Below are positions 11,847 through 24,699 of a stretch of DNA of 64,000 nucleotides, in pieces; position 1 is the first letter of the stretch, and the number at the start of each line of letters is the position of its first letter. This DNA is from Ustulina deusta (taxonomy: Eukaryota > Ascomycota > Sordariomycetes > Xylariales > Xylariaceae), in contig JAJNNX010000019.1 of assembly GCA_023159155.1 (NCBI GenBank), positions 620,001 to 684,000 on the forward strand. The letters run 5' to 3'. The position numbers and the translations under genes were made by a program. The notes under the pieces are model-generated. The model made no database searches. It saw nothing but the letters and a program-made list of their open reading frames with translations, and had not been told where the DNA came from.

Positions 11847-13599
11847 GGGTGTCTATTCTACACGACCATCCTAGCAGATCGGTCGACATCTTTTTTTAAC
11901 GTCTACGTCGAGCGTTTTAGCCCGCTCAATATAGTGCCAGTGGCCACTGCTACGCCACAAAATAGGCTTAAAAAAGGCGACCCATGGGGAGCTCATCGAT
12001 AGGCTTTCTGAGGCATCCACCGGCTATCAGTTCAAACGACTTGCAACCCTCCAGCAACAACACCAAGTTCGAAGTTGTATTGATTCTGTAAACAGTTCCT
12101 ATTCCTATGCTATACACCCGAGCAACCCGAAAAATACTGTATCAACTGTTTCGGGAACATGGCGTCCCGCGGTGATTGTAGGACTCTTTTGTACGAGTAA
12201 TGAGACGGCGTCTACCTAATTGATTCGGCTGGTAAGGGGGGGAGTTGAGGACAGCTTTCTAGATCGGCCGTTAACGAATCCGCCTTTTGTTTGGTATTAT
12301 CCGGGGAGATGGGACTACAGATGACGTTTCGAAAAGAGGCGAGCAGGTAGTGAAAAGGCAGAAGATGATGAAGAGCCGGATGGGTTCGGTGTGGTCATGT
12401 AGATATGGCACCTAATATAGGTTTTCCTAAAACCTGATGGTGTACATATTTACCCACTCGCCGTCTTCTCTGTCTGCATTTTAAATAGGTCTAGAACCGA
12501 AGGAGGCTGTCTTATATCAGTTGACATGATACTTGCATCTCATTGTTTTGCTAGGTGAGACTTTGGAGTTGACTTCTAAAGAAAATAGTCAAGTCTTCCC
12601 GATTTTATGGCCCTATGTAATGCTTGAATATACTACTTACATCCGCTTGTGCTTGGTGAGGTCAGTAGAGTGTAGTAAACACGGCGTGTGATTGACTTGA
12701 TTTCCTTGCGTTTTCTTTCGTAAGGTGAGATGCCTTGTCCTTTTGCTACAGCACTCTTTGGTTCTAGTAGCTGAGTGCATAGGACGCGTTGCTTTTAACA
12801 TTGGGTATGGTAACTCACCGGGAGCCGTCTCTATTTCAAGCGGGCGTTTGATGCTCCGAGTCTCTGGGACGTGGATGAGTGAGACCGGGACATGGACAGG
12901 ACGGAGGATGGTAATGTGTTCAAGCCTGATCCGCTTTGGCTTGGGTTTCTATGTCGAAGGTGTGCATGATGAGTTTGGTGGAAATCTACACAGACGAATA
13001 TAGTTCAAAAGATTTCAGCTACGTTGTTATAAGTAGGATCGAAGTGCACCACCGTTGTCTCATTCATCAATGACCGACTAGTCGTATATCTACCTGCGAT
13101 CTCCACAACGTCCAAGTATACAGCATACATCTGGATTAGCTCTGAAGTCTCGACCAAGTCTTCATTTGATCTGATACGAACTCCTATTTTTACTGTATAC
13201 TCAAGTTTGATATTGTCTATGGATGCCCCAGTCATCGAGTTTCTTCCCAGGGAATGAGAGGAATTGGCTGCGGTGCGACCAATTGAACAGAGTTAACGGA
13301 ACTCTGCTGAGCATTGTGTACTTGTCGAGAGACCATTGGGCGGTCGCCTGCATACTTAATATAGCAGTTACCATACTCTCTTCGCTTTTTGATTCACAGA
13401 GGTCGGGGGGGATGACCCATGGAAGCAAAAAAAAAAATCACGCACCTAGCCCCGATTTCCGCAGCTCTGTCATTTAAACCAAATATTAGAATTCAATGTG
13501 CAAAGCGGCCGAAAAGACAAAGTGACACCCGAAATTCAACCTTACGGCCAGAGAGGTGTAGGGAGGCTCTTATAGGTAAAATTCTGGGATTGAATAGCG
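11847..13599. other. Intergenic, no supported gene
   Basis: 3' flank of rsc7 followed by gene-free sequence. Short frames at 12725-13428 lie on both strands and start mainly at non-ATG codons. The minus-strand frames at 13005-13428 could be remains of the pseudogene that follows, but I cannot align them to it. Confidence 0.4.
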
Positions 13600-14510
13600 G
13601 TATGCCGTATAGCCGGAAGGTGCTTGAGACGGCCGCGCTATGTGGTTTTCTTAGAAAGGACAGCAATAGATTCATACATGAATTCGATAGCGGAAGGGGC
13701 AGAGGCGTACATTGCACCAACAGAAAGTATCAGGGCTACCCTTCGTTTATTGTCCTTCTTCGTTGAGATCTTCCAAACCCAACACAAGTAAATGTCAGAT
13801 CAAGATGAAAATTCATCAAAGAGGTCGATGGTTCCTGTAGCGATGCCCAGCTTGAAGATGTCTAGACAGACAATAGCTTTTCGCTCCCGAATTCCAAATT
13901 TCTTCGCGGGGCTTGCAGGTGAAGACAACGGTAAGAAGGAAGATCAGAAAAACGAGTACATTGAAGATAATCATTGTCATCGTAATACATCATCAGGCGT
14001 CACATTCAGTAAGGATAAATACCTGCTTCATCTACAAGAGGATGGTTGGTTCGATTAACAAGAGTGCAGGTAGATGAACCATTTGATTGACATTTGTCAA
14101 CTGTAAGATGTATATCAGCGTCAGTAGTATGATTAATCTCTATTCTGGGGCTCAAAGAGAACGGACGGCCAAGAATCTGGAGAACATTTCAGGAGACACT
14201 TTCCAGGCACGTCTCCCAACGCCACTCTTAGTCATGATCAGATATAAGATGCCTACAGAAGCAGTGAAAAGCACCATCCCAGAAGTGTTGCACCTACTCG
14301 TGAGCAGGGCAAGGCAAGCTAGCAGGTGAATAGATCGGCGAGAGTAAGGCGTGATGATATCAATAAATAGATGAAGATAATCTACCCTCAATCAACCTTT
14401 GAACGTAAACCCTGACGCAAGTACGGAGAAAACGAACAGTGATGAAATGACCGAAATCACCACTACAGCCGCTCGTTGTCGGGATTGTTTACGCCTCCGT
14501 CAACGAATGA
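13600..14510 (-). pseudogene. Decayed fungal rhodopsin-like integral membrane protein gene
   Basis: Reading the minus strand from about 14510 down gives successive hydrophobic helices in shifting frames with stops. A first span (VVVISVISSLFVFSVLASG) ends in FKG and a TGA. Next comes a block with SGVGRRAWKVSPE, recalling the GxGxHxWD motif of the family, then a span ILYLIMTK-like. Further on are TMTIIFNVLVFLIFLLTVVF followed by CKPREEIWN (family: CxPxxxxW), and IATGTIDL with SDIYLCWVWK, recalling the TD.....P..VWKL segment. The order matches the extended fungal rhodopsin-like (seven-helix) family. At least three stops and two frame changes break it. The C-terminal end is not resolved. Confidence rests on motif order, not on a search. 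Confidence 0.5.
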
Positions 14511-15181
14511 CAGGTCAGCATCGTCAGTGAGGTCTTCCAATTTGACGGCTTTGTTTCTTTTGCCGCTCTAGTGGAGTTAATGTGATAAGTCTGGGCGTTT
14601 GTTCTGCTCTCCCGAACACACAATATCTAGATAGACAGTACGGCGTAGTCAGTTTATGAAGGCATGTTGCTTGATACTTGGCAACGTAGACTATTCTACG
14701 CTTCGAAGGCTTGTTGTCACACGTGTGTCACATACGCACTATTATTCTGTACTCACATAGCCCTTATGAATCCCTTCAGCCAGTAGACATATATCTGGTC
14801 GGCTAGCCCGTGACCCAGCGTTGGGCTGGTGTCAATAGAGCTCCTCAAGCAGCAACCTTTTTGGACACATTCAAGTTCGACGGCTTCGCTTTCCTCAACG
14901 CGGGACCCTGGTAAAGTCGAGGTGACGTAACCAAACGGAACGCCGGTGCTACGAGGTCGGAGGACGGGTGGGACGGACCGCTGTGCCACCTCATGACTCA
15001 GCAGACCTCTCCGTGCCAAGTTGTTCAATCTCGCGGTGTGGCCGAATTCCACGAGTCAAGCCACGGCGAGACGAGAATGAATCGCGGTTCTCCCATCCCT
15101 CTTTACCCGGGAATACTAGGCTGACGCGAGAAGACTCGTCAGCATCCACGCAATCTAGTGTGCTGATGCTGCTGGCCGTGT

Positions 15182-15281
15182 ACATCTAACCGAATGCATT
15201 TTCGATCTTACTGGTTTACCGACTGTTCCTTGAGAGACTAGTTAGGATGGCGGGTGACCATCGGCGAGTCTTGACTGGCGT
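15182..15281 (+). pseudogene. 5S rRNA-like remnant
   Basis: The stretch GTTAG...GGCGGGTGACCATCGGCGAG at 15241-15270 resembles the 3' half of filamentous-fungal 5S rRNA (GGTTAGTAGTTGGGTGGGTGACC and what follows, which contains the internal C box). Over roughly 26 positions I count about seven mismatches, all transitions. An ACAT at 15182 could be the 5' start of the gene, but the first half is poorly preserved and the spacing is shorter than the usual 118 nt. 5S genes are dispersed singly in many filamentous ascomycetes, and RIP-mutated copies are known. A covariance-model search (Rfam 5S) would settle it. Confidence 0.33.
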
Positions 15282-16542
15282 GGGCCAGTACGGGCAGATC
15301 ACGAAGCTCACAGCGAACCCTTTCTAGAATACCATCATTTAATAATATGCCGTCTCAAGAGTACTATCTCCCCTCTAGTTGGCATTACTCCTTGCTCTGT
15401 TTGAAAGAAGATAATGATGTGAGAATACATCATTTCCCAATAGGCGATGGTTGGAACCTGGCTGCTGTTCACGCTAGCATCGACTGATCGTTAATGTTGG
15501 TCAATGGAATCTATATGTATCGGCAGGGGAATCGCTGTGTTTCTTCTTAGATCATGGCGGGAGTGTGTGGATGTTGAATCGGTTGCCTGAACAGGCAACA
15601 CTATGTTCTGTACTATTTCCCCTCCGTGAGGCCTATGACATGCCTATGTCTGTTCATATCCGAACGTGTCCTTTGGATATCCCACCTTCCTTCGGTGCTA
15701 ACCACGTCTCTATACTTCCTCTCTCTAGGTGTGAATAGAATGAGTGGCCCACAGGGAGATTCTCGACTGGGCTGATATATTCACCTATGCTATGCGGGTG
15801 ATGGAGTCATCGAATTAATACGTCATTGTCTTTTTGGCCACCATGAGTCAGCTGATAAGTCTATGAAGCATGACCTTGAGCTCCTGTTTGATTTTTCAGG
15901 AGAGTGAGTAGAGGTGATGGAATTGATCTCCCGACCCCCCTAGATTTGCCTAAATACATGATAGGTGGACGACAGCTAGCAGGTGGTTATTAACAAGTAA
16001 TTAACGCTTGCAGCCAACACTTGAATGGGACGAGAATGCTTGGGATCTTGGGTCAAATATCGAATACATCAAAGTGCAGAGGCGAAATGTGTTTCTTTTA
16101 TGTTTGTCCCAGTCAGTATCGTCACGCTATTACTTTAATACGAGGCATCTTTGATTCGGCTGCAAAAGTGAAAGATGATAAAACCCGACTGCCCTTCAAG
16201 AGAGCGTTAGCCGAAAGGCCTCAATTAATTGCCCAAATAGATAACCAGTTACTAGGTTGAACTATTTCAACACTACATATGAAATACGATGCTTTCTTCT
16301 ACCTTCTACCTAGCTATCATTTATCACATAGCCGACTGAGGTGATGCTCTCTTTGTGTCATAGCAGCTAGGTGAGCCGCTAGAACAGTAACCATAAGGTA
16401 ACGCAAACGGAACTATTCCGTATATATCCATGCCCTCAATGCTACTAAAAAAAACGGCCTAATTCGGCCTGTAAAGAGTACGTTGCTTCCGATAATTTGC
16501 TATTCCAGTCCAAATCGGACCTCCACATGTCTGCGGAGACGA

Positions 16543-16620
16543 GCGGTTTTCATAAACCGCCAAGTCCCGTGGAAAACCGAGGGGGAAGGGTTTAGCGACG
16601 AAAAAAAAAAAAAAAAAAAA
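16543..16620. repeat. Short hairpin followed by an A20 tract
   Basis: GCGGTTT and AAACCGC (16543-16549 and 16554-16560) form a perfect 7-bp stem with a 4-nt loop; twenty consecutive adenines follow at 16601-16620. The arrangement could be the 3' end of a retroposed transcript or simple low-complexity DNA. No Pol III B box (GGTTCRANNCC) is visible upstream. Confidence 0.5.
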
Positions 16621-19600
16621 GACCCCTAAAACTTAAACTACACTATACCTACATGTAGGTACACTAGACTTGAGTGCCCATAAGCGCGAACGGCTTTGCG
16701 GCCCAGCCCCAGTTTGCTTGGGTATCATTGCATCATCACTTATTCCGTTCGTGGGTACGTGGAAATTGAATAGGCATGTAAATGTGTCTCTGCAACCCAG
16801 AGGGGCGGGTAAGCTCTCTGGAAAAATATGCAGCTCTGATTTTGGAAAGCCGCGTGACTTGAATGCAGAAAAACCCATACTGCACTAGTTAGGTGGGCGC
16901 GGCTTGAGTGAGATAGAATGCCAAATACTGAAAGTGTTGGCGTCTTCCATTTGACCTGGCAGTCAGATAAGAAGGAGGCTAAATGGATGGACATGTGATA
17001 TTCCTCTTTTTGCTATTTTCATTGTCTGGTAGGTCAGCTTTGCAAGGCGTTTTGATTGTGTTGGCTACCTAGATAGGAATTGGAATACGAAACATCCTTT
17101 TCCTACACCCAAGTATATATGCTAGATCACATAATCTTGCCACACAGGTCAGAGACCTCAGGTGACCGGATGAGTGGAAACCGAACGTTAGGTGCGATAC
17201 CGAGGGTACTGCCGTAAGCAAAGGCTGCGGCGGCATGGTTTGAAGGAGGATTGGATTGAAGGAATGCAATGGCGGCGTCAGTGGCGTTTTGCTTTCCCGC
17301 CAAACCCTGAAATCGACCATCCGACACCACGTTGGTGGCGCGAGCCGAGAACTGACCCCTACATAAATATGCTGTACAATACTTTATGCCCTTGTCGCCC
17401 GATGTAGATAATATGAATAGAATGCGATGTATCTAGATAGGTAATATATCGACACGAGCATAGGACGCACAAGCCCCCCTGCCGCCGCCATGATGCTCGG
17501 AATGTAAATCCCGGCGTTTGGTTATTGGCCTCCTCGCCTCTGCCTCTTACTGGCAATGCATATAGCCTGCGTCGTGCTGGTATTGATCGTGCAATGCTTT
17601 CGTCATGGTAGACCCCGTAGTTGGATTTATTAGGCAAGCCAAGCGAAGCATCTTTGAGTCACTAGTCAACATAAGTCCGAGTACCTATGTAGGCTGACGC
17701 GAACTAGCCTGATAGAAGTGATGCAAGGTGTTGGGGTCAAGGCAACAATCGACGTTGACTTGTTCTGTATACCTACATTGTAGGTATGTTAACCTCAAAC
17801 TGTCAACTTAGCATTAAGAAGTAAGGCTATTTTTTACCGAAGGATAGCCGAGTACTTGGATACGTATACCTCTGGTATACGTTATTCTAGTGGCAATGGC
17901 TGGTTGACGCTACTGCAAGCTCTTACACTCCGTACGACACTCATTATTATTATTTTATTTAAATTTTTTTTTTAATACGAAACCTGATGATCTGGAACAG
18001 TCTGTACTGATGTTGAGCCCAAAGAGGTAGTGATCGTTGGCTGTGAGGCTTCGGATATCTTTTAGATGTAGGCCTTGACGGAAGTGAGGCAAATGCAAGA
18101 CTTAATGCTGAGACGAGGATAGGAATTGAAGTTAACCTGGCTACACGTTTCTTCATGCTCCATCCTAGGGAAACCCACCGTGTCGGGTTTCGAAGAAGAA
18201 AAAGAAGAAGGGATATAAAATGGCGGACAAGTTGAAACCCGCGAATGGTTGATTTTCTCGGTGGACTAGGGACGATGAATTATTCCTCCGAAGGCTCCCC
18301 AACGGACCCCTACCCACACAAAAAATCCCACATAACACTGGGGCAATGGGTGGGATACTGGGCGGATAGGTACTGCGTAAAGGAGGGGTTGCTTTGACGA
18401 AATTACCACAAAAACATACATACACTAAACCTATGGCAACAAAATGTAGATGTCCACACACAGAGACATGCGAGAAAGGGCATAGTTTAGGCGTTATACC
18501 CGGTGTTCTGCCCGGTGTTGCGCTGCGAAACAATGAATCATGAGCTGATGATCACCCGGATAGAGAGCCTGTCGCTTGAGGCTTGAGGCCACACAGGACA
18601 ATGCTGCAGGAGAAAGATGCTGACTCTCCTTCCCCAATGAGATCGTGGGTATGTGAACCCTTTGGTGGATCGCGATGCAGGTTGGCGCTTGGATGGGGGA
18701 TGAGAGGGGGATGTAGGCGTTTATTTCCTCAAACAGTACTCAAGAGGCTCCAGGTAGTATCCGCTTGGTCCGGTCCAGGAGCGGCGACGGTGCCTAGACG
18801 TCGCTGTCATTAATAATACACGAACCTATAACCTGTATTCAGCCGTTTTTGCGGACATGGTAAGCAGAAAGGACTGAGGAGGATGCGGAGGCTGGTCGTC
18901 TGGTGAGGGGAAATGCCAGGAGACCCAGTCTCCCCATTCTTCATACTATGTCATCCGCATCTCCATCTGCCTACTTCTCTCACCGCCAGAAGCATGCTCA
19001 TCAGGGACCCGTATAATAATTATTCCTCGATGCCAGTTCTAGAACGATCAACCACTAGCATGACTCCTTTTGCCATGACACAGGACACGGAATGTACGTG
19101 ATACGCTGTGTGATGTGAGTACGTGACGTTTGTCCATTACAAGTACTCATCTTGGATTGGTACTGTAAGTTGCTCAGAGCCTCTCCCGACGAGCAGATTC
19201 TATTGCATGTGGAGAAACACATACATACCCATCTGTCTACATGTAGGTTAGACCCAATCTACACAGGTACCTGTAAAGTGGTTCGTGAAGCAAAGTGATA
19301 ATGCTGTGATGGCAACATGGCGGGAAACGAGCGTCACATTTGCCGCTGCTCTTAGTTCTAGTGTACAATCGATGCTTGTTGAAACAAAACTGGCCAAGTG
19401 CGCCGAAGCTACTGTAGTGTGCAAGAATTAGCGGGTTTCTGGAGAGCCGTTGAGGAACCCCACCTGCGGAAGGCCGAGGGAAGCGTTTTTGGTGTTGTCG
19501 AGTCAGGACTGGCGCTGGATACCAGATACTCTCTTTCATGGGGACTGACCATCGAAAGAGGCTTCTGGAAATCTCTGGACGCGTCTGTTCACTTGGGGGT

Positions 19601-22600
19601 GGTGGTCGGTAAAAAATCTTCTGAGTGGTTGGTCGAAGAAGACACCGAGAGCCGATACAGTAGATGTAACATGGTAAAGTACCTAGACTACGAAATTCAA
19701 GCTTTGGAAAATGTTGTTGCATGGGTCGCATCCCACTGGGCGAGAGCACGATTAGGTACAAGTACTGTAATGCTCACTGGAGCATGAAAGGACTGCTTCG
19801 ACCCTGCAAGAGTGGACAGTCGACAGGGGTGATACCTATGACAAGAGAAAGGCAGCTTGATACTTTCTGTCCACAATGGACACCCACATACCTATCTTAC
19901 TACCTAGACTAAGTCCGACGTAGTATGCGGAGTAGAGGATAGTTGGCTGGACCTGAGATGTTCGGAACGTATTCTGTAAGTAGTTACCTATCTGAGAACG
20001 GACGCCACATGATTGGTCCAAAGGCTCATAATATGGCCTTGACTGAGTCTGGCGCGTAGGGGGAAGGATTATCTAGCCATGTAGTGTAGTCTCGGTAATG
20101 AATCTTTGGCAGATGGGCACTGAGTCCTGCAACTCCAGATGGAAGCAGAACCTTGATATTTAAAGGATTGGTGCAGTGGCTACCTAGTGGAGTGTTGCAG
20201 CACAGCGCACCCAGGGGCAAGGAATGCCTCCATACCAGAACCTGTGTGTAGTGTACGCAGTAGTGTACTAGGTCGTGTAGGGAGTCTAGGGGTCCATGTG
20301 GATAGATGGGACGGATATTCATAGTAACAACCATGTTCCGCCAACTCCCAACCCGGGCAAATCGGATAGGTACACTAAATTGGCAGGCCGGTTTTGAGAT
20401 TGTCAAAACAAGAAGTGAGAAGTCCGCCCCATCTCCCAATAGCTGTCGGGGTTAGGCCGTAAGCGAAGATAATAAAGGGATAGTACCTACACATCTGTGT
20501 AGTTATCCTGGTAGGAAGTTCCATGACATGATAAATAAGGGTGATGATCAGACATGCTGCCAGTGGACTCTGATTGTTATTGGAAGTCCGGGGCATCGAC
20601 TGGGTACATGTAAGCAAGCTGGGGCTAGTCGTGATTAGGTTATTTTGGAGGTTAGGAGGAGGACTGGCATAAATAAATTGTTCGCTCCTTAGTAATTTCT
20701 CATAAAAGGGGATAAATAGTGCAATTTTCCTGTACTTATACTCTGAATATAGGTATACTAATGTAAGTGGTATGCATAATTAAGACATAAATTCGAGGGA
20801 TAGCTAAATAATGCAATGGCACTCAGTCAAATATAGAAGTATCCTGGTTTATTTTGAAAAGTGTACCTCGGGGGGTTCCAAAGCCTTTGCTAAGGCGGAA
20901 CAATACCATAGATTTGAGCCGTGTCAGTAGTGTACGGATCCCGAATTTCCGGATGAATGAATATTAGCGCTGTCGCCTCTCAGTAGGTATCTATAGGCAT
21001 CAGGTGCCTGATACAGGTGTCTTCAAATTCGGCTCATTATAGTGGAGGTACCTGCTGTGATACTTCCGTATAACAAGTGAAATTCCTTCTGAACTTGTAC
21101 CGAGTATGTATCGAATGGACGTGTGAAAGTCAGACATGTGGATGGAAACTTGCCAATAAAGCTGGGGAGCTTTCCTTGACCGACGGAGAGGCAAACTCAA
21201 ACTCATATACTGTCAAATTCAAGTGTCAGCATTTGCGATGTCGCCCTCGTGAGGCTGCTGACAGTACACGACAATGCCGGGGTGGAATAGGCAGCAGAGG
21301 TCCCGAGCCAAAGCCCAAATTCAAGCGGCCTCAACCGGAGATACTCCTGTGTCATTCATTTTATCTGATGATGCAGACTGACTCCATGGGTTTAACGCGT
21401 AAGCAACCTATGCGGCAGACAGATCTTGATGGTCCTAAGAACGCTGTCAAGCTGTGCTCTGGATAGATTGGTAATGTACTCTCCATCTCGCTTCGTATCT
21501 GTGTAAGCAGTAACATTTATTCCCTACCTCGGCGTTCTGATGATTGTACTTCTTCCTACCTTTTTCGTGAAAGAATGATGAAAAAAGATAAACAAAACAA
21601 CAAAACAACAAACAACATACATACACTACACATACCAAAGGGAACACCACTCCCCCGGCCGCGGACTTGACTCAAAACAGACTTGTATTTTCGATCTGGA
21701 CACACACCCCGCAGTGGCGCTATCCGTTCATTAATCTAGCATAGTCTAGATCCAGGCACTGCATCCGGGTCTTCAAACGGTTGCGGCGATGTGTCAGGAT
21801 CCGGCAGCTGTTCTGGCAACAAATGACTGGTGATCAGCCTGCCAGGCAAATGAGGGCGTCGCTTTTTGTTATCGCAAGGCCGGTTCTTCTTGGTTTCGGA
21901 AATATATGACTCGTCGCAGCCTGTGTGTGGACTGTACATAGAGTGTAAAAGAAACGATTCGGCCTGACTCAAACATGGCCGTTCCGACACGACGCCGATG
22001 GTGCATGTGTTCAAACAGAAAAGCCGCAGGTAGCGCCGCCTTTGGATGTGCTTGGCCTGTTTATCGTGACGATTACTGCAAGTTGCAGCCAGCTGGGTCA
22101 AGTAAGGAGACGGAGTGTGGTTAGCTCTTCTCCTAGTAGATGCTTGTGGTCTCTCACTATTATGGTACTGGAGGTATTGCCTCCACTGCATGACATTTGC
22201 CTGTGCTAGTGTAGACGGACTTCAGTCTAATGCACTCGACGAAACCTTCTGCCACCACTTTGTCACCACTGTATCCAATTGATGCTCGTGGCAGAACTTG
22301 TGGCGGCCGAGGAAGGCTGGTAAATTCCGAGTGAAATGAGCATCGACCTGTACATTACACATAACTTGACTACTACATATTTAGTGCCCTGGCGAACAGC
22401 TTGAGCTGGAAATAAGACCACGCAGATGCCTTCTACAGCGGGATCCGGAAGTGTGAGTGTGCCGAGTTCAACCATGCTCAACAAGTTGTTGCACTTTCAT
22501 TTTACACAACTGACAATTCCACTTTGTTTTCCTTCTCCCATCCTCGCTGCTATCCTTTTATTCCCAAACCAGGCTGAGCAATGTTTGGAGAACTGGGTAG

Positions 22601-24699
22601 GTACACTGAAAAAAAGGGTGGGAGGATAAACACACGCCCCGCTGATAGTATCTTACGCCACTTGACGGGACCATGTGGAAATAATATGATGCCATGTCGT
22701 GTAGTGTATGATGGCTAAAAGAAGAAGGGCTGGCTGGAGCAATGGTTGATGATACGACCGACTGACTACGCATAGACTATACACTAGAGGTACTTACTTA
22801 TATGGACACCACAGTTAACCTGTATTAGTGTACCTACTATGTAGGTAAGCATAACTAACTCTACTTACATTAGTCCTCGAGGTCTGCATCGATAAAAGCA
22901 ACAAAAGAAGGGGTTTTCTAGTCGCCTTCTATCCGTCTTCGGCCAAATCAAAGCTGGCATAATTCCACAACCACGGACTGGATCAAGCCACTCATACCAC
23001 ACTAGGTGTACTAAGTAAGGTTGTATCCTGAGCTTAGCCGACTAAACTATATGTGGCAGGCCAGCGAACCCCTCCCGAATAAGAGGTGCAGCGCCCAGAA
23101 TGCAAAATTTGCGAGTGATGCACTAGGTACATGTCGAGGCTCCAGCAGGTATTCCTTGGGATTCGCCACACTCGGCCTTCGTATTGCTCTGCGTATAGGA
23201 CGAGGCTCGATGATCCCAATGACAATGGCTCGCTCCGAGAGTCAGGGAAAGGAAACACAAAGACAGATCCTGTACAGATACTTACCTATTTGAATCATAC
23301 TTGTGTAATGATCTCAATAGAAATTACTTGATATAGTAATCGACTTGTCTGGAAGCATGACTTCATACACTCGATGCACTCTATACTAGGGAGTAGTAGG
23401 TATCTGTTTCGATGAGGAAAATTAAGAAAATACCCAGGATAAAAAGCGCCAAGACCCCATCGACAGGGAACTTGAGGCTGCACGCGTCCCGTTAAAACAT
23501 GCAGGTATGAGGGATTTCTAGGAAAGTTGAGTAGGCATTATGCTCTGCCTAGTGCACACTATATACATAGGTACTGTATACAAAGTGTATAAATAATTGT
23601 CAAAGCTGTCTCCGTTTCTGTCTTTACTACCTACCTCTACTGTATCTTTTAGAAGGGGTTTGCGAGAATACCGCTGCATTGGGTACCTAGATTGGTGCAG
23701 AGAACCATGTCGAGTCATGTGTATTTTGTTTTTCCTCTCATTTTGCTGCTGTGTGGCTTTGTACTAGTGTAGGTAAGGTTTGCAACCTACCTAGGTGAGA
23801 TTAAAAAAAAAAAAGGTTGGTAAAGAACTGGAAAGCAAAGCAATGTGGTTTAGTGGAAGACCCTGATTATACTGCAGGAAAAGTGACTGGCCGAGGTGCT
23901 GCAAACCCTTCTAAATTAGGTAAACAAATTCTCCTACCTAATTTAGCCTCTGATCATGGAGAGCTTGTCACCATCAATGTTGTGTGAAGGACTTTAAAAT
24001 GTTGCTTCAGATACCTTCTCCCCAAGGACTAGTTAGCGGTAGTCAAGCACTAAAACTTCTTTGGAATAAAGCACTGAGGTATATATCCCAAGTCGGTACC
24101 TTACTCCACTTGCGCTAGAATAATTTACACTATCTACCTCAGAAGTACGCATCTATGTTGGCGCTCTGTAGGTAAGTACACTGCCGAACACCAGTAGTAC
24201 AGTGCAGTAGTGTGGGCGGGTGCCAATCGCATGTTGGAACTTCACTGCATCCACACAAGCCTCCCATCAAACCAAGTACACTCCGACGTACCTAGGCGAT
24301 GTAGGTACCAAGGTAGCGAATCTGCATGCTAGAACCCACTGTTGCCACAGGCTCTGAGACCAATCACGCCCGGGAGTTAGGGTCTGGCTCCAGCATCCAT
24401 CAAATCATGTGCCATTTCCAATCCTTTTTTTTTCTCTCTTTCACGAGAGCCCACTAATCTTTAGGTATTGCACTGTAGGGTGCCTGTATGTCCCTAACCA
24501 ACCTTCAGTAGCCGCTGGGTGACCCAGTAAACCTTCAAAGAGTCAAGCCCTTTTCTTGGGCTCTCCTTCCACCACCTACAACTGGGTACCTCCTACAGTA
24601 CCTAAGTACCTACCTAATCCACCTCTCACTCACTCACACCCGCCGCGTCCGTCCCCCCCATGCTCGTGCCCATCCATCCACCCAATCCAACCCATCCGC

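Larger units (their letters stand above)
14511..24699. other. 10-kb gene desert rich in short palindromes
   Basis: No convincing gene. Open frames are short, lie opposite one another (for example 19237-19761 minus against 19398-19787 plus) and match nothing known to me. Ordered features are a 5S rRNA-like remnant near 15182-15281, a hairpin plus A20 tract near 16543-16620, and many ACCTACATGTAGGT / CCTACCTAGGTA palindromes (for example near 16650, 17772, 19232, 22828, 23781, 24290). The minus-strand tail at 14570-14480 after a CTAG acceptor-like site could be a lone terminal exon but has no partner. Confidence 0.5.

Noticed and set aside
14480..14570. Terminal exon RNKAVKLEDLTDDADLSF on the minus strand
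   Set aside because: Protein-like tail after a CTAG acceptor-like site, but no upstream exon joins it and the rhodopsin-like pseudogene occupies another frame of the same bases.
16021..16260. 79-codon plus frame reading LAERPQLIAQIDNQLLG, suspected remains of a fungal HeLo- or kinase-linked gene
   Set aside because: The adjoining frames do not keep a recognisable order, so the resemblance is too weak to list.
19237..19787. Overlapping 174- and 129-codon frames on opposite strands
   Set aside because: Neither has a recognisable motif, promoter context or splice signals; such opposed pairs are common by chance in this desert.
21736..22191. 151-codon minus-strand frame
   Set aside because: Composition unlike a protein (Arg/His/Pro-rich, no hydrophobic core) and no similarity I can recall.
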